A stretch of 64,000 nt of DNA from NCBI RefSeq assembly GCF_028858725.1, contig NC_084769.1, positions 11,905,501 to 11,969,500 on the forward strand, in the 5' to 3' direction. Both the position numbers and the translations under genes were made by a program. This DNA comes from Colius striatus. Its lineage: Eukaryota; Chordata; Aves; Coliiformes; Coliidae. Below, in pieces: positions 21,950 through 35,052 of the stretch. The notes beneath the pieces were generated by a model, which was not told the DNA's origin, did not search any database, and was given only the letters and a program-made list of their open reading frames with translations. How positions within the stretch are numbered: position 1 is the first letter of the stretch; each line of letters begins with the position of its first letter.

Positions 21950-24900
21950 GAGAACAGCATTGAGGGAGATGTGTTTGAAGGCAGTTACAGATGTGATAAA
22001 GGTAAATTTTTCTCTCATTACAATCTCACTGTTATAAAATGGGGGGTATAGTTATTGTCCTTGGTTATGATCGTGTGTTTCAAGAAACTACCTGCTTGTT
22101 CTGTTTCACCATGAAAGTGCACAAACAGTAGCATCAACATCAAAGGAACAGGCGAATGGGACTTCTTATTCAGCTGCATCACTTCTTAATCCAGATTGGA
22201 TTTAATCAAGAAGTGGGAATTTAAGTGCTAAAAGTGAAGCTTCCTTGACCATAAAAAATGTTCTGCCTTGGTTAGGTAGATGTCTTCAAGTTGTTTAGTT
22301 GGTTATTTGGTTGGGGTTTTTTAAAGGGGAACTGAGGTGCAGAAGGTTAAATTACTCTTCCTTGTTTAGTCGTGGTTTTTTCTTCCCCAAAGAACAATTG
22401 TAAGGTACCATAGCTGGGCAAGAGGTTCCACAGGTAGAGCCCTGGAAAGAGACAGCTACAGAGCAGCTCTGCAGGAACAGAGAGTTAAAACTCTGAAATT
22501 GTGATCATGCTGTTCTAAAAACACACCCAAATGCAGCCACCATGTAGGATCTGATGATAGATATCATACAGTATGTGATAGGTCCTATAAAAGAATCCTT
22601 TCTCACTCTTCCCTGGCAGAACTCAATTTTCAGTTTTGAGCAGAGTCCAGGTGAGGGCAAGAGAAGAACCATCAAAGTTCTTTTCTACAGTTCACCTGTA
22701 GGTCATAGTATTTATAAATGTTTGGTTTTATCTGAAGTAAAAGAAAATGTAGTAGCAGTGGATAAACAGAGGACAGACTGATGCTGAGAAACAGAAGCAG
22801 TAACAGGCTTCACCTGATATAAAAGAAATGGATTGGGCACTAGTAAAAGCTGTCAAACCACCACAATCATTGAAGCACCAGAACACACGATGTGAAGAAT
22901 TCGGAACTTGTGGAAATTGCACAGGTGGGGACGTGTCAAACATCTCTTGGGCATAAATACAGAGAGTCTGGACTGAGTCACCAAACTGGTACAGGAAGGG
23001 GAGTGGAGGAGGGAATTATTCTAGACTGTTGATCTCTTTGAGAAGGCTTTCTAGATCTCAAAGTCTGAAGAAAGTGCATCATGTAAGTTTTTAGGTTACA
23101 AGTGAGGAAAGGTGGTGTTATTGGCCCCATTCTGTTCCTCTGACACCCTTAGCAGTGCTTGAACACTGTTTTTCATAACTCATGGTTTTTCAGGGAAAGT
23201 GTCTCTGCAAGGGGAACAGCAGTATAAGGACCTAAATTTAAGGTCTATTCTCTTGAGCCTATTGCTTTTTCATGCAGCATTGCTTATTTTGTTTTCCTAG
23301 AAAGCATTCCTGTCCTTCCCAGTGCTACTGTGTTCTTTTATGTTTCCATGTAGGACAAAAGTCTCAAGTTTTACCACTCTGAAGTAGTTTCTTGTTTTCC
23401 TGTGGTTAGTTGCTTGAATGAACACCCTTTAAAGTTAGAGCACTGGCCATGCATTGTGCTGTGGAGCAGTTCTGTGGTTATTTTAGTTACTGGTAACTGA
23501 GCAATAAAAAGGTATGAAGACAACACATACTACAGCAGATGCCAACTGGCACTCCAGCTTCGAAAAAGGAAAGTTAGACTAAATAGTGACTTCAGTGAGT
23601 TAGAATGCTTTTAAGGTTTGGCTTGAATTTGTTATTACTCTCTATACTACTCATACTCAGATTGAAAACAAAGTTAATGGCATAGAAATGAACAGGTTGT
23701 AATTAAATATTTACAAGCAATTTCCACGTAGAAGCAAAGCAAGATTTAAACGGTGATTATGACATGGATGAAAGACAAGCTCCACTAACTTCTAGGATTT
23801 AAAACACACAAGAAGGCTGAGAATGGATGGGAAGGATACTCATTAGTAGAGAAACCTGTTTTTCTCTTGCAGTCAGAACTTATTCCATGTGTAAGAGAGT
23901 ATTTGTCCTGGCCAAAGCTAGTTGCAGTCTGCATAAAGCAGCTGGGATGTCAAGATGCCCAAGCACATTCTTGTCTCGCTGAGAGCATTTACATTCACTT
24001 TTGTCTCAGCAGGAGAAGATATTACATCATCTTACTTCTGTCCTAGTCATCATTACAAAGTTCTATCAAAGCATAAAGTGACTACTGGAAAACCTTTTCA
24101 GGGATAAGGAGATGTGAGGTTTGTCATATGTGTCCTTTTAGAAGGAGAAGAGACAAAAGAGGAGTTTTCTTTGTGCTCGGACCTGTCAATCAGAGCTATT
24201 AACAACTGTAAATGAAGTACAAAATTGCCCACCTCTGGACATTGTGAGTGTGCAGTGTTGTGAAAGCAAAAGCCAGCAAGATCAAATCTGTAACACGTTA
24301 AAAGGTGGGAAAGGCTTCCAGGATTCAACTTCAGCTAAGGGCATTGAAACAGTAGAAGTTAGCATAAGTAGTGTTCAGATAGGCTCAACAGAAGACAAAT
24401 AGTATCTCAGAAACTCATTCTTTTAATGAGTTGTCTTTACTAAATCATCCTTAACAGAAAATAAGGGAAATCCTACAATTTACACATCTTGTCATATACA
24501 TATTTTGACCACTCAAGTTTGCATTGTCTTGGAACTACATAAAAAATAAGATCCCAATGGGCTGAATGGCAAGAAATACTTATCCTTGGGATGTAAAACA
24601 GCTTGAATGTTATTTCTTACTCTGTAGTAACAAGGCAGAAATGTCTTTGGACCAAAGGCTTTGTCAACACCAATGCATGCAACATGCTGCAGTGTACAGT
24701 GCTGCTCCTCCCAGTCAGGGTATGACGAGTGCTTGGCGTAACAGATGTTGGGAGTTTCTAGGCCTCATCCTTGCTGCAAGCAGGGAAAGCTCAGGCCTGT
24801 GGCTTTCATGGATGAGATTCATTCCTCTCCACACTACTTTTAAGAACTTTTCAGTCTGATCCAGCTGATTGAGCTACCTGTCTGGATTCCAACACCAAAG

Positions 24901-25499
24901 TTTGTTACCCCTCCAGCCCTAGTTATATATGCTAAAAACTGTAACTTTCTACCTGAAAGCAGGACAGAATTTTTAGCTGTGTAAATACAAAACTCATGCC
25001 AACCACGCCAAGAATAGCAATATAATCTTTGTTTGACTCTTGTTTTTGGAGCCATCCCTACAATAAGGAACAGTCATGACAGGCAGAGGAGTTGAAGTGT
25101 TATTTGTGACTGCATTCAAGCCTCCGTTTTCACAAAGCATATTCTGTCAAGTTCAAAGTAATGGGTTGGGACAGAGTGCTAAGTGTGCAAGTCATTTCTG
25201 TGTTGCACATGGAGTTTTGATGATGTTTCTAAGCAGGAGCAGGGAAAGTAGTGTTTAAATTCAGGTAGATACATTCTCTCAGAAAGGGATTGACCTCACT
25301 CAGAGCTCAAAGATCAAAGGACAACCAGCTGTGGCACCTGATTCTGTAGCCAGGTGGTGATGTTGAATGAGCAAGGCTACCAGCAGCATAAACAACCATG
25401 AGATACCAGAGACACTTCAAAAAGGAACCATCTCCCCTGTGTCAGTGAACACCTTCTATTTTGCTGTGGTCATGGCAAAACAGCTTAGTAGTTAATCAG
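21950..25499. other. Intergenic interval, no gene seen
   Basis: Downstream of the proposed CCDC14 poly(A) site. An AATAAA near 23502 could serve a longer 3' UTR. The open frame 24566-24859 has no family resemblance or splice support. No CR1 recognised. Confidence 0.5.
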
Positions 25500-25770
25500 T
25501 GATGGCCAATAATAGGACAAGGGGCAGTGGGTATAAACTGGAATGTAAGAGGTTCCAAAGAAACATAAGGAAGAGTTTCTTCACTGTGAGGGTGAGGGGG
25601 CACTGTAAGGGGCTGCCCAGGTGGGTTGTGGAGTCTCCTTTGCTGGAAACATTCCAAACCCACCTGGATGAGTTCCCGTGTGACCTACACTAGGTGGTCC
25701 TGCTCTGGCAGGGTTGTTGGACTGGATGATATTTCAAGGTCTCTTCCAACCCTTGAGATTCTGTGATCCT
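25500..25770 (+). mobile_element. CR1 LINE 3' fragment
   Basis: CR1 C-terminal coding and tail: 'aggacaaggggcagtgggta', 'gtgggttgtggagtctcc', 'ggtggtcctgctctggcagg', 'gttggactggatgatatttc' and a terminal 'gagattctgtgat'. The open frame at 25499-25693 is the CR1 ORF2 C-terminus. Confidence 0.93.
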
Positions 25771-28700
25771 TTGATAAGTTATTTTCTAGTATATTTCCAT
25801 TACTTACAAAGATCTACAACTGAATGTTATGATGCCAAGTTGAGAAAAGCACAAACAATTGGTCTGAGGAGGTTTTATCACAGGGAGCTGGCTGATGATA
25901 CAGCCAATCAAGTATTCTGCAGAACTTCCTGCTTGATTGTCAGCTTCTGTCCATCACTGCATGAGCCTCCAAACACAAGGGGTATATGAAAGTTGTATTT
26001 TCAACGTAAAATATTTGTTCTCTGTTCAGTAATAGTTGCTGTGACACATCTCTGCTATTCCAAGGATTAACTTACAAGGAACAGAGAAGCAGCTGCAGCT
26101 TCAGTGATCCTGTAGATTTTTCTTGTAGCCACAGAGAGAAGATACAGGAATTTCATTCTTACAAAGCATATCCTGTCAAGTTGACCTCTGCACTTTCCAG
26201 TGATGTGGAAAGGAGAGGAACTCTTAAAACACATTTCACCGCATACTTAGCAGTCATTTCCCGTTTATGAACCCTTTTCCTTATGGAACAGGGAAAAGAT
26301 TGGGCAATACACCAGAATCTGGGCCACCTCGATTTAGCCCATATGTAATTCCCTACTCTGACTACTTGAGCAATGAGTATCTACAGTCCAGTGTCTCATT
26401 CAAAGAACTGGGGAGTAGGGATCATCCCCTGCAGACACACAGGATTTCTGCCTTTCTACTGTGTCCTGATCCATCAAAGGCTTCATAAAGAACAAAGATA
26501 TCTTATTTACTGCATCTATGAGTGTAAATAAGCCACCTGGGACATGGCTTGTGATCAAGTGACAACATCATGCAGCTCTGTGTGGAAAGAAGGATTTACA
26601 GCTATTGGTACCTCAAGTGTCTTTAAAAAGTCATTCATTTAGGCAGGCAACATTAAAAAATGTGATTTTTTTTTAACCTTAGATGGGAAAGAAACATTTC
26701 TCTGATTAGAATCTGACTGGAGAAACAGATTGAGGAAAAAAATATAAAAATCATGGGTTTAGTCCCTTCAATGTTGTCCACAAATAAGGCAGAGGAGCAT
26801 TTAAGTTTGAATGGGCCAGCTAGGACAGATCTGCATACCTACTGCTGCACCAGAACCTACAAGAAGAGTTGAGAATATCCAGTCAGCTTTGTGACCAACC
26901 ATTCAGTTCAAACACAGATTTATCTCTAACCCATCCTAGTTAGGTCAGACTACCCATATCAGTGCTCTATTTCCAAATAAGCTCAGGCAAACCATCTTGA
27001 CTGCTTCTTGATCAAGATTAGTGCAAATAGTGTTAGAGATTAGTGTCTATCTTCCCCCAGACTTGGGGTACTTCAGTAATTTCTTTGCACAATGTTCCTT
27101 CAGCTAGACTCAGGCATATTGAGCAGTCTTTAGTTATATGAGTAAGTCAGGGGTTTCTTCTGCAAAGCCTTAGGTAGCAAGGAGTCAAACAAACAGCAGA
27201 TGAGGTCTTATCGCTGAGGATACATTAGCCTGTCTGCTTTTAAGGTGGAAACAAGAGTTACAGTAACTTCCATGACTGTTCTTAGCATTTGAGCTGAAAC
27301 TGGAGAGAACCATCAACAGAACAACCTGTGCTTTCCCCAAGCCTTCAATTAGTATTAAGTTTGATCAGGTCTTTCATCAGCATAAGAACAATTTATGCTT
27401 TTTTATTATTAAAGATGCACAATTGTGCATGTATGATGTGTACACACACATAGTGCTTATTCTCTTTTTTGGTAGAGAATAAGATAGTTCTTAGTGTCTA
27501 GATTTCTCTTAATTTATGGAAGTGGACTGTTTCTGCAATCTTTTACCAGTCTTTGCAGTTGTACTCACTGTAGCTCGTTATCTGTTACTGCAGTGTCGGC
27601 AAGGGAAAGGTACTTCTCTAAGCAGTCTGTCCCTCAGATGTTGGAAATCCTCTGTTAGACTCGTCAGGAGTCCTCAAAGCCTTCCCAGTAAACTATGATG
27701 CAGCTATGAGGACAGCAATATTCATCAGATTATCTTTGTGCAGATGTGGGTTGGTAAGTCCCCATAGTCATGCACTGCTTTCCCTTCCAACACTCAACAG
27801 AAGTGCCTCAGTTACATGGTGATCTTTTTTTTTGGAATACCATCATATGTAAAAGAGATGTAAACTGTGAACTTCAGATCTACTCAGATGCCATGGTCAT
27901 ACCTAAATACATCTGCAGTGAGTGATTTCACATGCTGTTTAAAGACCAAACACCAAGCTGAACTGAAAATCAAATGCTTTAGCAGACATTTCCTGTTTAT
28001 CAGGACACAGAGTAGAGAGAATATTATGTCAGAGGTTCTCCAGTTGTACTCTTAAATATCTATCCTGTCATACACAAGACTTCAGTCACAGTGCACAGCC
28101 ACATAACAATGCCCAGTCATGATGGGACACCAGTAGTGCTGTAAGTTCACCAGCAATGAGACATGCTGGAAAACCTAATTTTTGCTTGTCTGTGAACATC
28201 CATTACTGAAGTTTTAACATTGTGCTCCAAAGACAGTATTAAAATGGTGCTTTACTGACTGGAAAAAGAGCAGCTTAAACTAGTCAAAGTGTAGTGGCCA
28301 TCTGTGCTACAGTTAACAGTATGTGGTTTATAGGCCCTTTAAGCATTTGCATGTCTAAAGACTACTTAGAAGTATTATTTCTTTTAAGACTCCTGGTTTT
28401 GTCCAAGCCCATGATGAATTCTGGCCACTTCTGTGCTGCAATCATACAGCCAAAACATATATTTTTTTACTGCCTCCTCCCAGAGTCTATTCTGTATTTA
28501 GAAGCTAGCAGTGATGGTTTTGGACTTGCAATTATGATATTAAGCTAAGTGTAAAGTATTTTTCTTGGCATAATCTAGAATTTAAATACTTTTAGCATCG
28601 TTTCAGGTTCTTTTTATTCCCCCAGAGAATGCCAGTTCTCTTTCATAGTTAGTCTCCAAACTAAGATCATCCCAACATCACCCTTGCCCCACCACCCCCT

Positions 28701-29349
28701 TTCCAAGAAACAGAAATGAAGCAGGGCCAAGAACTCTGCTCTGCCCTCAAGATTTCAGACAGACAACACAAAACTGTTGCTCTCTGCAGATGTTCCCATA
28801 CATTCCCCCAACCTTCATCTGCCTTCCCTCCCAGTCTGCAGAGATGCAGCAGTTCACCGTGACATTGGGCTCTCTCCAGAAATAGTGCTGTCTCCAACTA
28901 AAGTTTGCATTAAAGAATTTTTCATAACAGCATTCTCATGTCTCACACTGGCCCCTGGGCCAGGGCTTGAATTTTTCACCTTCCCTCTGTAACACCAAGT
29001 AGACAGGAATGTTGCCACCTAGCCCAGCATTTAAACCACAGCCCTTTGTGTGAGAGAGCACTGGAGCCTCCCTGTAAGTGACAAAGGTAGAGTTTAAATG
29101 ATTACTTTTGTAGCAGCCATTGACTAAGGAAGGACAAGCTCAGATCAAAGTTTGAAGTGAGTTCTTTCAAAACTACTTACTATTTTTGATAACTGTTCAT
29201 TGTCAATCCAATTTGCTCAGTGTAACATATACTGAGCAAATACAGGCATTTGCCCATTCAAGCTTCCTAGTACTTCTCGGGAGCATTCCTGAGCATGGTC
29301 CTGCAACCACTGCTGTGCTGTTAAGAAGCCTCTGAGATGCCTCACCCTC
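25771..29349. other. Intergenic interval, no gene seen
   Basis: Several 60-90 codon frames occur (for example 26267-26488 and 28294-28548), but none has splice sites or a family signature I can support. Confidence 0.5.
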
Positions 29350-30446
29350 AAGTCTATCTGCACTTTACTAAAGCCTTTGACACAGTCTCTTACAGCATCC
29401 TCCTGGAGAAACTATCTGCCCATGGCTTGGGTGGATGTGCTCTTCATTGGGTGGAAAACTGACTGGATGGCCAGGCCCAGAGAGAAGTGGTGAATGGAAT
29501 TAAATCCAGTTGTCAGCCAGTCACCAGTGGTTTTCCTCAGGACTCTGTTTTATTTAACACCTTAGTCAATGATCTGGGTGAGAGGATCAAGTGCACCCTC
29601 GGTAAGTTTGCAGATGACACAAAGCTGGGCACGTGTGCAAACCTGCTAGGAGGGCAGGAAGGGACCTGGCCAGGCTGGATCGATGAGCCTAGGCCAATTG
29701 TATGAGATTCAACAAGGCCAAGTGCTGGGTCCTGTACAACAATCCTATACAACACTGCAGGCTTGGAGATTTGTGGCTGGAAAGCTGTTTGGGGGAAAAG
29801 GACCTGAGGATGTTAATTGACCGTAACTGAATATGAGCCAGCAGTGTGCACAGATGAGCAAGAAGGCCAATGGCATCCTGGCTTGTATCAGAAATAATAT
29901 GGCAAACAGGACCAGGGAAATATTATCCCCCTGTACTTGGTGCTGGTGAGGCCACACCTCAAAAACTGTGTTCAGTTTTGGGCCCTTCACTGCAACAAAG
30001 ACATTGAGGTGCTGAAGCATATCTAGAGATGGTCAATGAAATGGGAACTGGAGTCATTTAGTCTGGAGAAGAGGAGGCTGAGAGGAGACATTATCACTCT
30101 CTACAACTACCTGAAAGGAGATTGTAGTGAAGTGGAGTTCGGTGTCCCAAGTAATGAGTGATAGAACAAGATTAAATAGGCTCAAGTTGTGCCAGGTAAC
30201 ATTTAGATTAGAGATTAGGGAGAACTTTTTCACCAAGAGGGTTATTAAGCATCGGAATGGGCTGCCCAGGGTGGTGGTGGAGTCACTATCCCTGGCATTA
30301 TTTAAGACTCATAGATGAGGTGCTGAGGGACATGGTTTAGTGGTGGACTTGGCAGTGTGAGGTGAGTGGTTGGATTTGATGATGTCAAAGGTCTTTTCCA
30401 GCCAAAATCCATGTAGGATTCAATGACTCTAGGATTCTGTGATTCT
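29350..30446 (+). mobile_element. CR1 LINE with partial reverse transcriptase
   Basis: The longest CR1 in the window, about 1.1 kb. It opens with VYLHFTKAFDTVSYSILLEK, the RT motif A region, where the usual catalytic Asp before F(S/T)KAFD is His. It goes on with GQAQREVVNGIKSS and KFADDTKLG (FADD box at 29607-29618), then the C-terminal coding part and the tail with 'attctgtgattct'. Internal stops and a frameshift at about 29700 show it is dead. The 5' end is truncated, as is usual for CR1. Confidence 0.95.
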
Positions 30447-31871
30447 AGGCGGCCACAAATACCTGCCTTGCCTGTGCAAGTGCTGACCACGATGCTCCTG
30501 ACAAGAGCTGTCAGCGTGGGTATGGCCCAAGGAGTGAGGGTTCAGTCCCATCCACTCACCGTGTTTGGTGAACACAAGCTAAACACTCGCATGCCATCCC
30601 TGCCTTTACTCCACTTTTGTCTCTGCCATAGCTCTGCCTTAATCCTTATACAAGGGTTGAGAAGGTCCCTTGAGAAAGCGCTGCTTGGAGCACCAGGCCC
30701 AGAGCACATCCACCGCAGCAGAGCCTCTCTCCTGGCAGCTGGTGGCAGGAATGAGGGCAGGAATCACCACCACAGACCCGCTGATGAGCCTCAGACACCC
30801 TCCATGCAGACTGTCTCAGGCCATGTATGGAAGAGATGCTATTGTTAGTGCCACTCAGGAAATATTCGAGGGAGTGTGTAATTGTTTACACTCGGATTCT
30901 TTTATCAACGCTTAATTAACTGCAGTTACAACACATGTTCACCATTAATATTTTAAATTACTGAGATGTTTTTGAAATCTACTCTGTCAGCCCTCTTAGA
31001 AACATCCACCAAAGGTTCCAAATGTGATAGGACATAGTCCTGTGCTTGCAGTTCTGGCCACCTCTTGCTTACGAGTCTTCACATATGATCTTGCATGACT
31101 TTCACATTTCATGCCCATGGCAGTACAAAAGGGACTGTTTCTAAGAGCTATCTGATGCTGATTTAATTTGCTTCCTTTGTAAACAGCTCTGGGCATTTCT
31201 AAAGCACTGGTTTACCCAGCTACAACAAAAGCAGTTGTCATCCAGCCATGCTACAGAAAGTGGTTACTTTGGATTTGGCCACATCTTCCAGATTTCATCA
31301 GTCATTTCATCCCATAGAAGCCTAAATGAGAAACATTTTGCTTCTAAAATCCAAAGACCACTTCTAAAAGTCTAGAGATTTTCTCTCAGTGGCTTCATCT
31401 GCTGGATCTTCTCTGCTGAAGTAACTGAGCATCAGCTTCCTCACCTTTTAAACAGGAACATACTTAACCTAAATGTACTGAAAGACTGTTTTTCCTTTCA
31501 CAGAGTCCTGGGAAGACTGCAAATGAAAGTAATTTTACACTGCCTAGGTTTTATTGAAAAAATGGTCAGGGCTTCAAAAAATAACAAAAAAACCCCTTCT
31601 CCTTTTGAAGATTACAGGCTTGCAAGAAGATTCATTGCTTGGGTCACAAGGCTTGAGGTTGATCACTCTCAGCCTATGCTCTAGACAGTCTGGCTGTGCA
31701 GTACGCCTAGTCATTAAATATGTCATGTTTGTGGTTTTGCAAGATTTTAAAGGAGTTACTGTGACAGATTAAGGGGACATTAACTAGTCTTGTTACTGTC
31801 TGCTTCTTGCAAATATTGACAATGAAATCAAGATTACAACGAGTGCATTCCTTCTGTACGTTATCACACTT
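30447..31871. other. Intergenic interval
   Basis: No supported gene. A somewhat GC-richer part (30450-30850) holds the open frame 30423-30848, whose start lies inside the CR1 tail; I cannot relate it to a family. Confidence 0.45.
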
Positions 31872-32026
31872 ATAGAATCAGAATGGTAGGGGTTGGAAGG
31901 GTACTTTAGAGATGATCTAGTCCAACCCCCCTGCAGAAGCAGGTTCACCTAGATCAGGTTGCATAGGAACATGTCCAGGCAGGTCTTGAAGACCTCCAAG
32001 GAAGGAGCCTCCACACCCTTCCTGAA
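31872..32026 (-). mobile_element. CR1 LINE 3' fragment, reverse
   Basis: 'tagaatcagaatggtagggg', 'agatgatctagtccaac', 'gcagaagcaggttcacctag' and 'aggaacatgtccaggcagg' are the reverse complement of the CR1 tail. Confidence 0.92.
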
Positions 32027-34928
32027 ACCAACCTGATTCACTTATGGTTGATCAAATCTGGAAACACCATTCCACTGAACATTGTGAAGACTGAGCACTT
32101 TTTCTCTGAAGCATTTGTTGCATTTCTTAGTCTAATCTTTGCAGCTTTATACTTCTATATTAAAGACTCTCCCTTTCCTTGCTGACATACTTCTCTCCTT
32201 GCAAATATCATGTTCTACATGATTCTCTTCCCATCTTCCTCCAATGCAACCCTTATTGGGATGACAGTCTTCCTTGGTTACCCACTGGAGGAAACAAATT
32301 CTTACCATAATAGCATCTGAATGTCTGTGGGTAGTTCATTATAAATCATGGTTCTAACTTCCAGGGGCAGTACTTCCAAGCCAAACTCTGCAAAGAACGC
32401 TCATAAAAGTTTGTATGCTTGAAATCAGTGTATCTGGGCTCCAAGCCTGTGAAAGCACTCTGTATCTCAGTTCTAGGATCAGGATCGTTATTTGTTAGAT
32501 TGTTTAGTGCTTACACTATTTAATAGAGAAACTAATAGCTGAAGTGGTGCTTTAACTAAGCTTGCAGTTATTCTGTTCTTCCTACTCCATCCATAACCGA
32601 TAACAAATTGCAATATTCTCATGCTTCAATCCTAATGTAATTACCAAAGGCTTCCATAGGTCTGGAGAATATTAGGAACACTACTAGGGAGTTATCCAGA
32701 TTTTAATGAAAAGCGATTTTTTTTCCACAGCCTGGAGAGGACATAAAAGGTTGTCCCAGAATAGTTAAGGAGAAAGATTGAACTCTGTACTCTTTACCTT
32801 CCTTTGCTGAGAGCAGCAAATATTTTATCTACAGAGCTTCACCATGCTGAAACCTGTGCAACCCTTGTCTGTGTGCTCTGTTAGTTAATTCTTTTATTCT
32901 CCCTTCCTCCAAGAGGGATCAGTACCAAGATGACATCTCCTGATCCATCTCTTACCAGAGAGAGTTTTCCTATCCACAGGAAAGGTTAACACAAATGAAC
33001 ACAGATTTGAGACATTGTGATAAATGCATGTTTGTGTATGTGATGCTTTAGGAACAAAAGCAGCCATTTGCTAGTAAGAAGTGTACTAAGATTAATCATT
33101 TATTACAATATTGAAGTGCTCCTTTTGCATATCCATTCTGAATCTGCTTCTGGGACTGATGCTTCTTAGTGAAGTTACTCAAAATGAGAAAAGATGAAAC
33201 TGAGGCATGTTTTCTAAATTTAAAAAGAAGTCCTTCTTATCCTTTTCAGTGAAGCACCAGCTATAACCTGTACCTAATAATAGAAAACTGCTTTTAAAGA
33301 AATAATGTAAAAGTCACCCCAGCAATGTGGTATCACTGACACAAGCTAGAGAGCTTTATTTTGGGGGTTTGAAGATGAAAGCTTTGCTGCTCTGGACACC
33401 CTTTCTGTCACTACATAAAGACAAACATGAATCACTGCCTTAACCCTGATGATAGAGATAAGCTCTCTACGAAGCTAAATACATTTTAACAGTGAGAGCA
33501 ACATGAACAGTTTCCTATAGGAATACCATCTCTTCCCTCTTTGCTCAAGGAAAAGGGCTCAGGCTAAACTTACTACAATGACAGTTAATGACAATGAAAG
33601 TATAGCTGGGACTAAAAATGGATGAGAGAAACAGAGAGACACGATCAGATGGGATGGAAAGAAAATGTCTGTTGTAGATAAAGGATGAAAAAACATTCTG
33701 CATAATCAACAGCAACAGACAGCTGACTGATTAGGTTGTCCATCTTTCCATTTCCAGGAAGGCTGAGTCACTGAAACACCTGAGGGACAACCTCACAGTT
33801 AGGCATCATCACAATTTATATTTTATTACTTTATGGCTTCTCCTCTGTAATTTTACTTTCAAAGAATTGTTGCTAGAATGCCTTTGTTTTTTGTTTAAGA
33901 GTGCCTGGCCCTGTGAAGGATTCCAGTTAGCTCCAGCAGGCAGGAGGTATGCTGTTTCTTTGGAAACATCAAATCTAATTAAAATGGTCACGCAGATATA
34001 ATGCCCTTGAGTGCCTGCAATCCAAGGCGTATCTGGGATGCTGGGACATGGGGTAACTTCTCCTCAGTCTACAAGGGTCATTTTGTGGACTAGTGACATC
34101 ACCTTCCAAGACACAGAGAAGGCAGATGTTAATAATGCCCTTAAGCAAGGGACAGAAAGTGGAGAGATAAGCAATAACCTCAGGAAGCCCTAGAGGCATA
34201 ATTTACCCAAACCGGTAAGTAACTCACTCCCTTTCCTCAGGAGTTCCAGCCTCTGCACAATTTCCTCTGATTCACTTTGAAGATGTCAGCCCCTTAGCAG
34301 TGAGTGCAGTGCCCAGACCAAGGTGCCCCAGAAACAGCCATGGAGGAGCAGGCAGGAGCCAGCCTCTCTTGCCACGGACACCCAGCCTGCACTTCTCCAC
34401 ACCGCTCCTTCTATTCAGCAGTTTTGTTTTCTGTTGCCCTGCCACATTGCTGCTCATTGCATCATTCAGCAAAATTTTAAGCTTTCTTTTTCACTCGTGG
34501 AGCTTCCCAAGTTTCTTCTTGACAAGATGATTTTTCCTCAGATCTCTCAACTGCTATTTTCCAAAACTACATTTTCCTTCTTTCATTGTTTTGAGACCTG
34601 CTCCTAGTCACTTTGTACTGTACATTTAAGTTTTAATTATGTTTCTGTTTTCTCTCCCTCTAGATATTTTTTTTTAAGTTAAGTTTGGCTCTGCATTACA
34701 GCATCTATGTTTCCTGTCTTTTAGAGAACCATAGTGCTCCTATGCAATTAGTGGTAAATGCTGAACCATGAGCTTATAACCTGTAAGCACTAGAACAACC
34801 TATAACAATACTAGAGAAAGTCTTAACACTCAAACAGGTAGCTAATTGGGTTATTTTTATTCTTTTAGCCTTTTGGCTTCAATGACATCAGACAGGGTGA
34901 TTTGTAAGTTACTTATATTCTGTGAAAA
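32027..34928. other. Intergenic interval, no gene seen
   Basis: No exon, RNA gene or repeat recognised in about 2.9 kb of AT-rich sequence. Confidence 0.5.
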
Positions 34929-35052
34929 TCACAGAATCCCAGAATCTTAAGGGTTGGAAGGGGCCTTGAAAGATCATCCAGTTCAACCCCCCCTGCCAGA
35001 GCAGGATCACCTAGAGTAGGTCCCACAGGAACTCGTCCAGGTGAGTTTTGAG
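34929..35052 (-). mobile_element. CR1 LINE 3' tail, reverse
   Basis: Begins 'tcacagaatcccagaatctt' and continues 'agggttggaaggggccttg', 'agatcatccagttcaac', 'gccagagcaggatcacctag' and 'ggaactcgtccaggtgag'. Well preserved, so relatively young. Confidence 0.93.

Noticed and set aside
24566-24859. 97-codon + strand frame
   Set aside because: No family signature or supporting signals.
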